64,000 bases of DNA from assembly GCA_947172415.1 (NCBI GenBank), contig OX359198.1:2015401-2079400 (forward strand). Reading direction: 5' to 3'. The notes beneath the pieces were generated by a model, which worked only from the letters and a program-made list of their open reading frames with translations, had not been told where the DNA came from and ran no database searches. Shown piece by piece: positions 22,154-33,189 of the stretch. A program made the translations under genes and the position numbers. The first letter of the stretch is position 1. Each line of letters opens with the position of its first letter. The DNA is from Chondrosia reniformis (Eukaryota > Porifera > Demospongiae > Chondrillida > Chondrillidae).

Positions 22154-23308
22154 TTACTGAGTACAGACTGCACATGTAAGTATTTTGTTAGCTTCATAAG
22201 GTGGACATGGAAGACCATTACATACAGCTCTCATGAAAAAAACGTTAGCTGGGTCAGTGTTAGCTCCACTTCCTGGAACAGCTTCTGAAGCTTCATCTAC
22301 ACAGATTGTAGACTTTCTTCCAATACGGTCTCCATTTTCAGCTCCACTCATCAGATATCCTGAATATTCTCTATTCCAGTCAGATGGACACTCATAACGA
22401 GCTGGTATCATTATCATCTTTGATCTTGTACTGGCACTGCAGAGAACACATGGCATCTCTGTTTGGTATAAATGTCTAAGAAGTGAATTTCTACCCTCAT
22501 CTAAGTCATACTCAACTCCATATAATTCTGGTAAAAACACAATGGAGCTGTAATAGTTCCTGTATTGAGGTGTTTCTGGTAGACAGAGATAATCACTTGT
22601 TCCTCCTTTTGTATCGTGAAGTGATCCAGCAGCTCTACCATAATAGATTTTATCAGCTTCATTTGGACAAGTAGTCCTCCCCCACCTGATATAGACCACA
22701 CCACTTGATCCCATGTCTCCTTTAGGACCTATCATTCCCTTTTCTCCAATATCACCTTTCAATCCTTTCTCACCAGGAGTACCAGGAGCAGCTGGGGGAC
22801 CATCACGTCCATCTCTGCCTGGACTGCCATTAGCTCCAGGTTGTCCATCTCGTCCATCTCTTCCTGGTGCTCCCATCTTCACGTTCTCACATCTTTCTGT
22901 ATCAGTAGACTGTCTCTTCTTTAGAACATGACCAGTGAATGTTTGACCTAAAACATGCCATGGAAATACAATGTTTGACCTATGTAGCAAATAGTAATTG
23001 ACCTCCAATTGTGTAAGCAAATACAGTTATTTTTGTATATTGAAGTGTAATGGTTTGACATTCACACTAGATGTTTGTTTACCAGTTTTAGAAGCACTGG
23101 GTTGCATCACAGAAGTGCTACTTGTTCCTTCAGTTGTGACAGTAGCAGTTTGAGGTCTGTTGATGGTAGTCTTGATGTAGTTGATTTCTTGTTGCATCCA
23201 AAATATGAATATTCCTTCAATGATAACAGTGCCTGTTAAAAGTACAAGAGCTGTAGTAACAGCCACACTATAGTAGTCTTGGCAGACATTTTGGGAGTAA
23301 CTATACAT
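22154..23308 (-). CDS. C7: short-chain collagen with frameshifted usual start
   Basis: Exon 1 ends at donor 23083; exon 2 is 22947..22154 (135-bp intron). The usual ATG (23289) reads MSAKTT, then a 2-bp TA insertion shifts the frame. An ATG at 23308 is in frame with the rest, giving MYSYSQNVCQDYYSVAV and 339 aa, replacing the basic start by a Cys- and Tyr-containing one. The anchor and stalk are intact. Collagen is short (19 triplets, AAP break). From GEK on the protein equals C17 except CSAS for CSVS. Variable loops are LHD, IVF, DEGRNSLLRHLYQTE, GAENGDRIG and NTDPANVFF. The upstream region resembles C12, not C17. Functional status is uncertain. Confidence 0.7.
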
Positions 23309-24549
23309 AGCATTTGGGGTAAGACCCTTTGTGGCTTTAAAAAGAACTCATGAATCTACTTTATATTTTTTGGAATATACGTTTAACATGAATTTACATT
23401 TTTAAAATCCTGAATATCTTATACCTTCATTTTAACTAACTGAAATCCAACATGATTTTCAAACTCTTTATAACAAGATGGACATTGGATTATTAAATTA
23501 AATTAAAATTAATTAATTTTTATTAAAGACCATATTTAATATATATTCCCTATAAGAATTTTGTTTACACTTTTAAATGTCAGTAATCATATTCTATTTG
23601 TTAGCCTCTCTAAATTACTTTCTTACTAGAAAGATTTGGTCACCTGTTAAGACATGGCCTAATAGTTCTAGAAAATTGGGGACAGATTTCTGAATGTTTG
23701 TCCTAGCAGCCTGTGAAAAGATTAGTATATTATTGTTGGCATTATTACTTTTATATGCTACACAGGAAGACTTTGTTTAGTATGAAAGATAAAATAGTTT
23801 AATACACAGACTTTACATATATGTATGATACCTTAGTGACTTGTGCAACACTAACCAAAGTTTTAATATGTATTACCAAACGTTTTGACAGCTATACAGT
23901 CAGTGGTCGAGTGATGGAGGGAATAAATATAGGTGGGATTTGGGGGATGGGCAAAATACTTGTAAATGAAATATATATTTAGGGGTGTTGTAGTGATTTG
24001 ATTACAATAGATATAGATGGTTTGTGTTTGCGATATATAATTATGAGATGGTGTATTTACAGTACATGTTGAATGGAGGGGATGGTAGTGTGATGGTTTT
24101 GCATGACTGAGGGAAGCAGACAAGTGTAAGCTTAGGGAAGTGAAAAACCTTCCTCTCTGTTGAGGGTGTAGGAGGTGGATGTGATGTGCCAAGCCATGCC
24201 CATCAACTACAACCACCATTATAACTAAAGGTGTTTCCTAGGAGTTTCATACAAATGGCAGAGCACTGGTGGTCCTAACCAGCTGTCATGGGTAGAAATT
24301 CCAGTTATTTACAATAATACATAGAAGTCGACATATCCTTTATATAGTATGTATATTTCTATTATTAAATACAAAGCTCCTTTCAAATGTGCATGTTTTT
24401 CTTTGAATCATATTCTCCTAATTTTTATTTGTTAACTGATACAAATTGATGTTTCTTCTGTACCTTAATTTTAACAAGTAAGTATTAAAATTATATTATT
24501 GTAATTTCCAATTAAATTTTAAAATCATTGAATGTGTAAAATGTATGTA
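23309..24549. repeat. Long spacer upstream of C7, shared with C12, C13 and C15
   Basis: The block from TTTAAATGTCAGTAATCATA on recurs at about 35890, 39860 and 47450. The middle part (GGGGGATGGGCAAAATACTT) is shared with the C13 and C15 spacers, and the part after 24230 with 48100-48440. The plus-strand dyad variant GGGTAAGACCC is at about 23319. No gene recognised. Confidence 0.6.
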
Positions 24550-25015
24550 CAGTTGACTCCACTTATAACGAACTCGCTCATAACAAATTTTGGGTTATAA
24601 CGAATGATTGTAAAAAAACAATTTCCTGTCCATTCAATTCCTTCAGTTTATAACAAACAAACTTCTATTATAACGAACGTGTTAACATATGATTATGTAT
24701 GTGTGAAGCCAAAAACGGCTTTATTTATCAATCTTAAACCAAAGTTACTGGACAAAATGGATAAAGGGAGGAAGGAGAAGGGTATTTGTTACGAATTTTC
24801 AGTTGAAACGTGCACCCTGTCTACCATTAATATACTATTTTACGTAATTTTAATTTTGTAAGCATTCTACAGGTGTTTACTGTATTCATACTGCACTGAT
24901 GAGGAGTTTATTTGTATAGTTATATACAAATAAAGTACATTTGGTTATAAAGAACTTCTTTTATAAAGAACAATTATGCTGGGATTTTGGTGTTCGTTAT
25001 ATCAGGAGTCAACTG
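24550..25015. mobile_element. 466-bp Tc1/mariner-type (pogo/Tigger-like) MITE
   Basis: Terminal inverted repeats CAGTTGACTCC and GGAGTCAACTG are flanked by TA, with further inverted TATAACGAAC sequence near the ends. The sister spacer at 48421-48450 has the empty site (ATGTATGTATATATCT), proving insertion into TA after the spacer was duplicated. The interior is AT-rich with no transposase. Confidence 0.85.
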
Positions 25016-25345
25016 TATATATCTATATGGCCTATAGTCTATATGTAGCCTAGCTAAATATTATGTTTAGTCATGTAAAACTCAATACAATGAAAGATCT
25101 TGGCCTTCAGGGAAGCAGATATATTAATTGAAATCAAAATACTACGTATTTCGTAATGTATACAAATGCAAATGTCGTACGAATTATGCAAATGTTGCAA
25201 TATATAAATGTATGAACTTCTGGGTAAGCTATTGACATTCGTATTTTGACTGTTGCATGTTTGTATGCACACAATTGAAAAGTTGGTTTTAATTTGGAAA
25301 AATTAGTTTGTGATGATTTGATCAGTTATTGAGTACAAACATGAG
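25016..25345. repeat. Spacer shared with 48440-48780
   Basis: Nearly identical to the C15 upstream spacer (TATGTTTAGTCAT, GAAAGATCTTG). No gene seen. Confidence 0.6.
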
Positions 25346-25500
25346 TAATAGAGTAAGGATTCCTTGTAACTGTGTCGAACTTATCTTTTGAAAGGATCTG
25401 ACTGAAGAAGACCCTCAGGGTTAAAACGTCTGACAACAAGAAATAAGAAAACTTCGTCTTTAGATGCTCTAAAAGTCGTAAGATGACCCTTTCAAAAGAT
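25346..25500. mobile_element. 155-bp insertion with hammerhead-like motif
   Basis: Flanked by AACATGAG on both sides (25338-25345, 25501-25508), with the empty site at about 48768 in the sister spacer. It carries the inverted repeat ATCTTTTGAAAGG/CCTTTCAAAAGAT and, at 25402-25430, CTGAAGA + ACCCTCAGGGT + AAAACGTC. That resembles the core of hammerhead ribozymes found in Penelope-like elements, with two core positions altered. Probably a short non-autonomous retroelement. Confidence 0.6.
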
Positions 25501-25847
25501 AACATGAGTACATACGTAGTTATTTTTTCTTTTAGTTATTTTAGCTTTCTCTAAACACTGATACAATATTTTTACTTACATGCACATCCTTGTCATATCC
25601 TGCCCCAATTTAAATGCTTAGTATTTTTGTTAATCATCTTGTCAACATGCACTTAAGAACATTGTATATATGAGTATAGTGATTGAAACAGTCATTGCTT
25701 CCATTAATAGCTCAATTTAAAGGTTCTACACTGTAGTCCTATGATAAGAGAAAATAGTTTAAGTAAGGTGTTCTAAACTGTATAGTGTCCACAGGTGTGG
25801 GTGAATGTACTATAGGTTTGTAATGATAAGATCTGTTATAACCTCTA
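25501..25847. other. 3' flank of C8
   Basis: Resumes the spacer shared with 48790-49050, then the usual 3' UTR-like blocks. No gene. Confidence 0.5.
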
Positions 25848-27128
25848 TTACTGAGTACAGACTGCACATGTAAGTAGTTTGTTAGTTTCATAAGGTGGAC
25901 ATGGAAGACCATTACAGACAGCTCTCATGAAATAGACAACAGCCGGGTTAGTGTTAGCTCCACTTCCTGGAACAGCTTCTGAAGCTTCATCTACACAGAT
26001 TGTTGATTTCCTTCCAATGCGATTTTCATGCTCCGCATCACTCATCAGATATCCTGAATATTCTCTATTCCAGTCAGATGGACACTCATAACGAGCTGGT
26101 ATCATTATCATCTTTGATCTTGTACTGACACTGCAGAGAACACATGGCATCTCTGTTTGGTATAAATGTCTAAGAAGTGAAATTCTACCCTCATCTAGGT
26201 CATATTCAACTCCGTATAATTCTGGTGAAAATGTATAAGAGCTGTAATAGTTCTTGTACTGAGGTGTTTCTGGTAGACAGAGATGATCACTTGTTCCTCC
26301 TTTTGTACCGTGATGTGATCCAGCAGCTCTACCATAGTAGACTCTATCAGCTCCATTTGGACAAGTAGTCCTCCCCCACCTGATATAGACCACACCACTT
26401 GATCCCAAGTCTCCTTTAGGACCTGTTATTCCCTTTTCTCCAATATCACCTTTCAATCCTTTCTCACCAGGAAGACCAGGAGTACCAGGAGCAGCTGGAG
26501 GACTATCACGTTCATCTCTCCCTGGATTGCCATCTCTCCCAGGATTACCATCTCTTCCAGAAGGTCCTGTTGATCCTTGTAAACCGTTAGATCCAGGAGC
26601 TCCATTAGTTCCCGGTTGTCCATCTCGTCCATCTCTTCCTGGAGCTCCCATCTTCACATTCTCACATCTTTCTGTTTCAGTCAACTGTCTCTTCTTTAGA
26701 ATATGATCAGTGAATGTTTGACCTAAAGCATGTCATGAAAGTATAAACTATAAAGGACTTAACAGAATATGTAAAGGCCTGTCATTATAAAGTGTTTGTT
26801 TATTGTTAGAACATTACAACTGAGTAGCATTATGGAGCCATATTCAATAAATATCTGTATTTTCTTCACTTTTGGATACATGTTTCCTCCTGCTAATGTT
26901 TAATATAAGCTTACCACTTTCTGAGGTTTTGGGTTGTATGTTTGATTGCTTTGAGATTGGTGAAGTTCCTTCAGTTGTGATAGTAGCAGTCTGAGGTCTG
27001 TTGATGGTAGTCTTGATGTGGTTGATTTCTTGTTGCATCCAAAATATGAATATTCCTTCAATGATAACAGCTCCTGTTAACAGTATAAGAGCTGTAGTAA
27101 CAGCCACACTAGTAGTCTTGGTAGACAT
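25848..27128 (-). CDS. C8: membrane-anchored short-chain collagen
   Basis: Exon 1 is 27128..26915 and exon 2 is 26722..25848 (192-bp intron), giving 362 aa. It starts MSTKTT, unlike MSAKTT elsewhere. It has the SKQSNIQPKTSES stalk. Of 28 triplets, three lack the leading Gly (ERD SPP AAP), the longest break in the array, so the helix may be split. Exon 2 reads LKKRQLTETERCENVK: Leu and Glu replace Ser and Asp. Variable loops are HHG, YTF (with SPELYG), DEGRISLLRHLYQTE and DAEHENRIG. The C-terminal third is close to C1. Confidence 0.86.
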
Positions 27129-27603
27129 TTTACATGTAGCTAAGTATACTGTGATTGGGGTAATACCCTCATACCTTTACTATATATAGAAACCCATAAA
27201 TCTAGTTTATTTTCAATTTTTTGGTAAGTTATGATGTAAACTTACGTAGTTATTGAAAACTCTGTTTACTCAGATACACCTACATTTTGAACAACTTTGT
27301 CACATGAATTCTCCAGGATTCTATTTTTAATGAATTCAATTAAGAAAGTGTAGAGCTGTGAATGTCCAATAATTCTAAATATAGCAACATACGTATGCAC
27401 AGTATTGTGTTACAGTAACAAAGCAAAGTCATAAGTCATGTGATTGGAGTAACCGAAGCCCATGTACATATGTAAATGAAGTCCTCATGAAAAATCTAAG
27501 ATACCATTCTCATGCTATGCCTAAGTAAAATGTTTTAAATTGTATAATGTCCACATGTTGATGTAATACAGGTTTGTAATGATAAGATCTGTTATAACCT
27601 CTA
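27129..27603. repeat. Upstream flank of C8 and junction to C9
   Basis: TATA box (27180-27189) and perfect dyad (27158-27168) as in C3 and C4. After about 27480 the sequence changes to a decayed collagen 3' UTR (TGTCCACATG) that belongs to C9. Confidence 0.55.
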
Positions 27604-28150
27604 TTACTGAGTACAGACTGTACATGTAAGTAGTTTGTTAGCTTCATAATGTGGACATGGAAGACCATTACAGACAGCTCTCATGAAACACACAACAGCT
27701 GGGCTAGTGTTAGCTCCACTTCCTGGAACAGCTTCTCCTAGTATCGAGCTGGTATCATTATCATCTTTGATCTTGTACTGACACTGCAGAGAACACATGG
27801 CATATATAAATGTCTAAGAAGTGAAGTTCTACCCTGATCTAGGTAATACTGAACTCAATATAATTCTGGTAAATACACAATGGAGCTGTAATAGTTCTTG
27901 TACTGAGGTGTTTCTGGTAGACAGAGATGATCACTTGTTTCTACTTTCCTAGTCCATTGTGATCCAGCAGCTCTGTCAGCTCCATTTGGACAAGTAGTCC
28001 TCCCCCACCTGATATAGACCACACCACTTGATCCCATGTCTCCTTTAGGACCTGTCATTCCCTTTTCTCCAATATCACCTTTCAATCCTTTCTCGGCAGG
28101 AGTACCAGGAGCAGCTGGGGGACCATCACGTCCATCTCTCCCCGGATTTC
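27604..28150 (-). pseudogene. C9: decayed short-chain collagen fragment
   Basis: The C-terminal end (PGSGANTSPAVVCFMRAV to CTVCTQ) is readable from 27604. A deletion then removes about 40 residues between the IPARY region and EAVPGSG, and the frame shifts near 27800-27850. Upstream, GVVYIRWGRTTC and GPKGDMG are readable, with RVYYGR shortened to RAAGS. The collagen part stops at 28150, and the first collagen triplets and exon 1 are missing. No product is expected. Confidence 0.85.
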
Positions 28151-29606
28151 CTGCATCATGTCACATGATCACCGATCACATTTTCATGGCAGTGGTCCTA
28201 CACTTGTTATGTACATATATTTTGTAATAATATAAAGGTTTCTATCATCAATACTAGATTGTACATATGCATGTCTGTCATTATATTGATCAGGATTGTA
28301 TGTAAAATATAAGTGGATAATTCTGTAATTTGCAAATTAAACTCATTTCTGGAGTGAAGATATAGATTGAAGCCTTGCAGTACATTTGCTAGTAAACTTT
28401 GTCAAATGGACTATCAGGCCGGCAATACTGGTTTTCTGTACATGCAAGACAGACGATATACATTTGGCCTTAAAATTACAGGAATGACAGACCCTAAAGT
28501 AAAAAGTAGAAGAAAATATGTGAAAGTTTCCAGCATACATCTAGTAGTTAATTATTCTTACTTTCGTAATGCTAACTCATTTTTACCATTATATCCATAT
28601 CGAAATGATGCGCTTCGAGTAAATTACAGAATTTCCCCTCTCGAATTCATCTTTTTGTTTCAAGGTTGTGTTCACTAATGACAAAGAGGTTCAGATCTGG
28701 CACGGTAATTTGACAAAGGTAGATACACTATCCCTCTAAGTTTGCCGGCTGAAGCTTCCTGTATGACTAGTTTATACAGTGTTGAAGTGAATACGTTACA
28801 GAATTACCCACTTTTATATACCTTAGTATTTGTTGGTATCATTTAGGATAGAGTTTTGATTGGAGGTCAACCTACGTATACTTATATTTTAAGCACATCA
28901 CATGACCATTGACCACAGAGGATGGAGAGATTATGTTTTACTTAACATTTTATGGTAGTTACTTATGTAAACTGTATTGTGTAATTATAAATAATTGACC
29001 ATCATATTTGACAACTTTTATGACTGTAAGAAAAATTGATCATTACAGTATTTTGTTTTAACGTTTTGCAATTTTGAAAGTATGTTTTATTACATAGATG
29101 GCTAAATGCAGAATTACGTGAAATCTATAAACATATACAGTAGCAGCGGAACTGGCGGGCACAGCAACACTTGCTCCCTCAAAATTTATGAAAGGGACAA
29201 TACCCCCCCAACATTCTGTAGCAGTAGTATGTCATAACAAAACCTCCTTAGATGCTTAGGAGTAAAGGCATGGTGTTCTCATGAGTTAAATAATTTTAAC
29301 TAATGAGACTGTTTCCACCATTTTATGAGATCATATGACACAGTAAATAAATGGTTGATTAGTGGTAAGATGACGGCATTCCCTGTGGTAGGTATGCCCC
29401 AGACCTAGTTGCATACGTCAATGTATGTTATTACCTCACCAATCTGCCCCCCCCCCCCTACATAGAAAGTGTTCGTGTGCAAGCCACCAGAGAGATGCCA
29501 CCAAAGAAGTGTCTTGTACTTGGCTGTGCAACCAGCGTCGGAAGTAGTATATACATAATCAGCTGCTCCTTCTCTCTTCCTATCTTATGTCCCTTCTATT
29601 TGTTCC
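28151..29606. other. Single-copy insert between C9 and C10
   Basis: No match elsewhere in the window. A plus frame at 28367-28678 (about 103 codons) and a minus frame at 28343-28540 overlap and neither resembles a known protein. A poly-C run lies near 29448-29458. The insertion split or replaced the 5' part of a collagen locus, since a collagen scrap follows at 29607. Confidence 0.45.
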
Positions 29607-29656
29607 AGATAGTCCATCTCTTCCTGGTGCTCCCATCTATACATTGTCACATCTTA
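29607..29656 (-). pseudogene. Scrap of a collagen exon 2 (start of Gly-X-Y)
   Basis: The minus strand reads MGAPGRDG after RCDNV and a stop, matching ERCENVKMGAPGRDG of the family. It is isolated from the C10 fragment by about 170 bases of unrelated sequence. Confidence 0.7.
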
Positions 29657-29831
29657 TTAATTACTTTTCACACTCATTTTATTTAATAATCTGGGTATAG
29701 CCTATACGCACACATGAATAGTTAGCATTCTCTTAAATATAAGTGCATAATTTTTTAGAAATGGCTTAGTGTCTACAGATGTAGGTGGATGTAATACAGG
29801 TATGTAATGATATGATCTGTTATAGCCTCTA

Positions 29832-30200
29832 TCACTGAGTACAGACTGTACATGTAAGTAGTTTGTTAGTTTCATAAGGTGGACACGGAAGATTAGTGCA
29901 GACAGCTCTCATGAAATATACAATAGCTAGGTCAGTGCTAGCTCCACTTCCTGGAACAGCTTCTGCTCCTTCATCTATACAGATTGTAGACTTTCCCCCA
30001 AAGCGACTTACATGCTCAGCTTCACTCATCAGATATCCTGAATATTCTATATTCCAGTCAGACGGACACTCATAACGAGCTGGTATCATTATCATCTTTG
30101 ATCTTGTGCTGACACTGCAGAGAACACATGGCATGTCAGCTTGGTATGAATGTCTAAGAAGTGAAGTTCTACCCTCACCTAGGTCATATTCATAATTCTG
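29832..30200 (-). pseudogene. C10: 3' fragment of a short-chain collagen gene
   Basis: Only the C-terminal half-domain remains, from EYDLGEGRTSLLRHSYQAD to CTVCTQ, without frameshifts. Its 5' end is cut at about 30200, where the sequence switches to the spacer seen at 1070 and 6690. Variable loops are EAEHVSRFG and STDLAIVYF, and AVCTNLPC replaces AVCNGLPC. It lacks collagen, anchor and promoter. Confidence 0.85.
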
Positions 30201-30427
30201 GCAAATTATTTTATGTATGTACGTATTTGCAAGTGGTAGCATTTGAGAAGATTACAAGTTAACTAAACTTTTCTATTATTCTTTATCATTTAGTTATTTG
30301 GTTTTCCCTGGATCCTTTAGTCATCCACCCCCCTAATCTGAAACTGGTATACTAGATGCATATAAGTGGATACTAAGAATTATTTATGTTAATCATCTTG
30401 TCAACATGCGCTTATGGATATATGTAT

Positions 30428-30817
30428 TAGTTATACCACAGCGCTGAGGTGTATATGGGTTTTATACGTATGAGTCACGAGGGCGCGTACACATAAAATC
30501 CATATACACCCAAGCGCCGTGGTATGAGTGATATATTACGTCGCTTCTTATCGTTATTTTGGCGGGACTTTCAGGATGGCTGATCTAGCGTCTGGTTGGT
30601 TTTGCTTAAATGCTGATGACTATATAGAATGCTCTTACCCTGACTACTCCAACTGTCCTAAATGTAAGGAGAATTATCCACCCCCCAAGTAGAAACGTCT
30701 TAGTTTACCATATTTGGACAGGGATATAACAGGATTTAAGAAGCCAATGCAGTATATAGCTTCTTAAATCCTGTTACATCACGGTTACGAAATTTAAACA
30801 CAGGCGGTTGCCCCGAG
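30428..30817. mobile_element. 390-bp element with foldback ends and a small ORF
   Basis: Flanked by TATATGTAT (30419-30427, 30818-30826), inside a spacer whose empty version is at about 1275 and 6895. A hairpin of about 35-bp imperfect arms is at 30431-30527. A second perfect one, with 18-bp arms TAACAGGATTTAAGAAGC, is at 30727-30776. The plus strand 30576-30692 encodes 38 aa beginning MADLASGWFCLNADDYIE and containing CPKCKENY, perhaps the start of a lost transposase. Superfamily not identified. Confidence 0.65.
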
Positions 30818-30944
30818 TATATGTATAGGAATACACTGTGGAACAGTCATTGTTTTTCATTATTAACTCAGGTTATAGGTACTACACTCTTGTTTTATGA
30901 AAAGAGAGAGTAAAATGTTCAGGTGGTGTCTGTTATAACCTCTA

Positions 30945-32224
30945 TTACTGAGTACAGACTGCACATGTAAGTAGTTTGTTAGCTTCATAAGGTGGACATG
31001 GAAGACCATTACAGACAGCTCTCATGAAAAAGACGACAGCTGGGTCAGTGTTAGCTCCATTTCCTGGAACAGGTTTTGCTGCTTCATCTACACAGATTGT
31101 TGCCTTTCTTCCTGGTCGATTTTCATGCTCAGCATCACTCATCAAATATCCTGAATATTCTCTATTCCACTCAGATGGACACTGATAACGAGCTGGTATC
31201 ATTATCATCTTTGATCTTGTAGTGACACTGCAGAGAACACATGGCATGTCATCTTGGTACATCTGCCTGAGGAGTGAAGTTCTACCATTATCTAGATCAT
31301 ACTCAACTCCATATAGTTCTGGTAAATGCACAACAGAGCTGTAATAGTTCTTGTACTGAGGTGTTTCTGGTAGACAGAGATAATCACTTGTTCCACCTTT
31401 AGCACTCCATCGTGATCCAGCAGCTCTACCATAATAGACTCTATCAGCTCCATTTGGACAAGTAGTCCTCCCCCACCTGATATAGACCACACCACTTGAT
31501 CCCATGTCTCCTTTAGGACCTATCATTCCCTTTTCTCCAATATCACCTTTCAATCCTTTAGGACCTGTAATTCCCTTTTCTGCAATATCACCTTTCAATC
31601 CTTTTTCACCAGGAATACCAGGAGTACCAGGAGTACCAGGAGCACCTGGGGGACCATCCCGTCCATCTCTCCCTGGATTACCATCTCCCCCTGGATTACC
31701 GTCTCTTCCAGAAGGTCCTGTTGGTCCTTGTATGCCATTAGCTCCAGGTTGTCCATCTCGTCCATCTCTTCCTGGAGCTCCCATCTTCACATTCTCACAT
31801 CTTTCTGTATCAGTAGACTGTCTCTTCTTTAGAACATGACCAGTGAATGTTTGACCTACATACGTATGTATGTGACAAATTGTAATATAGAATTGTTTTT
31901 ATCTAGTTGGCTAATAGATTTCTGTATATGTACAAATATGCATCAGAACTAAAGATATTTTATGATATTGAAATGAAACTTTTCTACTCGTCTACCATTC
32001 ACACTAGAAGTTTGTTTACCAATTTTAGAAGCACTGGATTGTATCACAGAAGTACTAGTTGTTCCTTCAGTTGTGACAGTAGCAGTCTGAGGTCTGTTGA
32101 TGGTAGTCTTGATGTAGTTGATTTCTTGTTGCATCCAAAATATGAATATTCCTTCAATGATAACAGCTCCTGTTAATAGTACAAGAGCTGTAGTAACAGC
32201 CATACTAGTAGTCTTGGCAGACAT
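30945..32224 (-). CDS. C11: membrane-anchored short-chain collagen with the longest Gly-X-Y run
   Basis: Exon 1 is 32224..32020 and exon 2 is 31855..30945 (164-bp intron), giving 371 aa. Its 32 triplets include an internal duplication of the block GLKGDI-EK-G-GPK, the first copy with AEK. The AAP break present in most copies is here GAP, so the helix is uninterrupted up to AEK. Stalk is the SSTSV type (TTSTSVIQSSASKIG). Variable loops are RWS, VVH, DNGRTSLLRQMYQDD, DAEHENRPG and NTDPAVVFF. PSEWNRE replaces PSDWNRE. The 3' flank is shortened relative to other loci. The perfect dyad lies at 32260-32270. Confidence 0.88.
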
Positions 32225-32270
32225 TTTAATATCTTCAAGGATTGTATATACTGTGGTTGGGGTAATACCC

Positions 32271-33185
32271 TTTATTCCTTACTATGGAAACTCGTGAATC
32301 TATTTACACACTTGGGCAGGTATCACATAAAATTACTTATTAAAGGCCTTACCTAATACCTTCTATTTCACATTAATAATGTCATTTTCTATGAAATAGA
32401 TTAGGAAAGCCTAGCACTGTGAATGTCCAAAGTAAGAGAGTGTATTTCTAAATAAAGCAACATACGTAATGACACAACAAAATAATAAGTTTTAATTGGG
32501 AAATAATCTGCTGATCAGATCATCGATATCTCATGGCATTGGTACGTATGTCATTCAGACTAAACTGACCATCTGAAATGGTGAAAAGGTTGTACATTTT
32601 CAGGTTTGGGGATGACAAGTGCACACAAGGCTTTTACAAGATTGTAACTGCAAAGTTACATAAATTATCCTAAAGGACCAATGGAAGAACTGGAAGCAGA
32701 ATGGAGAGCTAGACCTATGTGCAGCACTAGCATCAGCTGCTGATGAGGACCTCAATGTTAGACCTAAGGATATTAAAGCAAAAGACGGATAGATGCATTC
32801 TTTTATAACAGCTATATATATATACAAGTCTAATACAGATGGACTGTGGAGTGGGAGGTGTAGAAGGCAAGTGTGGAGGGAAATACTATAATATGCCAGT
32901 ATGCATGGAAAAGCTCTTTCACACGAGTAAAAAGAAGCAATACGTATGTCTATGTATGTGTATAATGGTGTAGGTTAGTTCCTGTTTTAAGTCTTTCTTT
33001 ACTGAATAATTTTTATAATAATATAAATATCATTTATAATCTCAAATCCTGACCCTACAAACTCCTCTATTCCTGTTTGTAAGTTATAAAAGCCTTTTGT
33101 GTTGAATTCTTCAAGACATCCTTTACAAATGGAACAATTAAAATTTTGAGATGGAACACTCAAAACTTTCTATCCTGATGCATGA
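32271..33185. repeat. Upstream spacer of C11
   Basis: Diverged copy of 2823-3739 carrying the Cys-cluster frame at about 33040-33170. No intact gene. Confidence 0.6.
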
Positions 33186-33189
33186 GCAT

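Noticed and set aside
22948..23020. Alternative start MLTQLEVNYY for C7 within the intron
   Set aside because: The splice acceptor at 22947 is identical to those of sister genes; the extra residues are intron sequence without a signal or anchor.
24604..24861. 85-codon plus-strand frame
   Set aside because: Lies wholly inside the MITE; AT-rich and not similar to transposase.
28367..28678. 103-codon plus-strand frame
   Set aside because: No recognisable domain, overlaps an equally plausible minus frame, in a single-copy insert; kept only as part of an unknown spacer.
29492..29545. Short frame MPPKKCLVLGCATSVG resembling the start of a THAP finger
   Set aside because: Too short, no downstream THAP residues.
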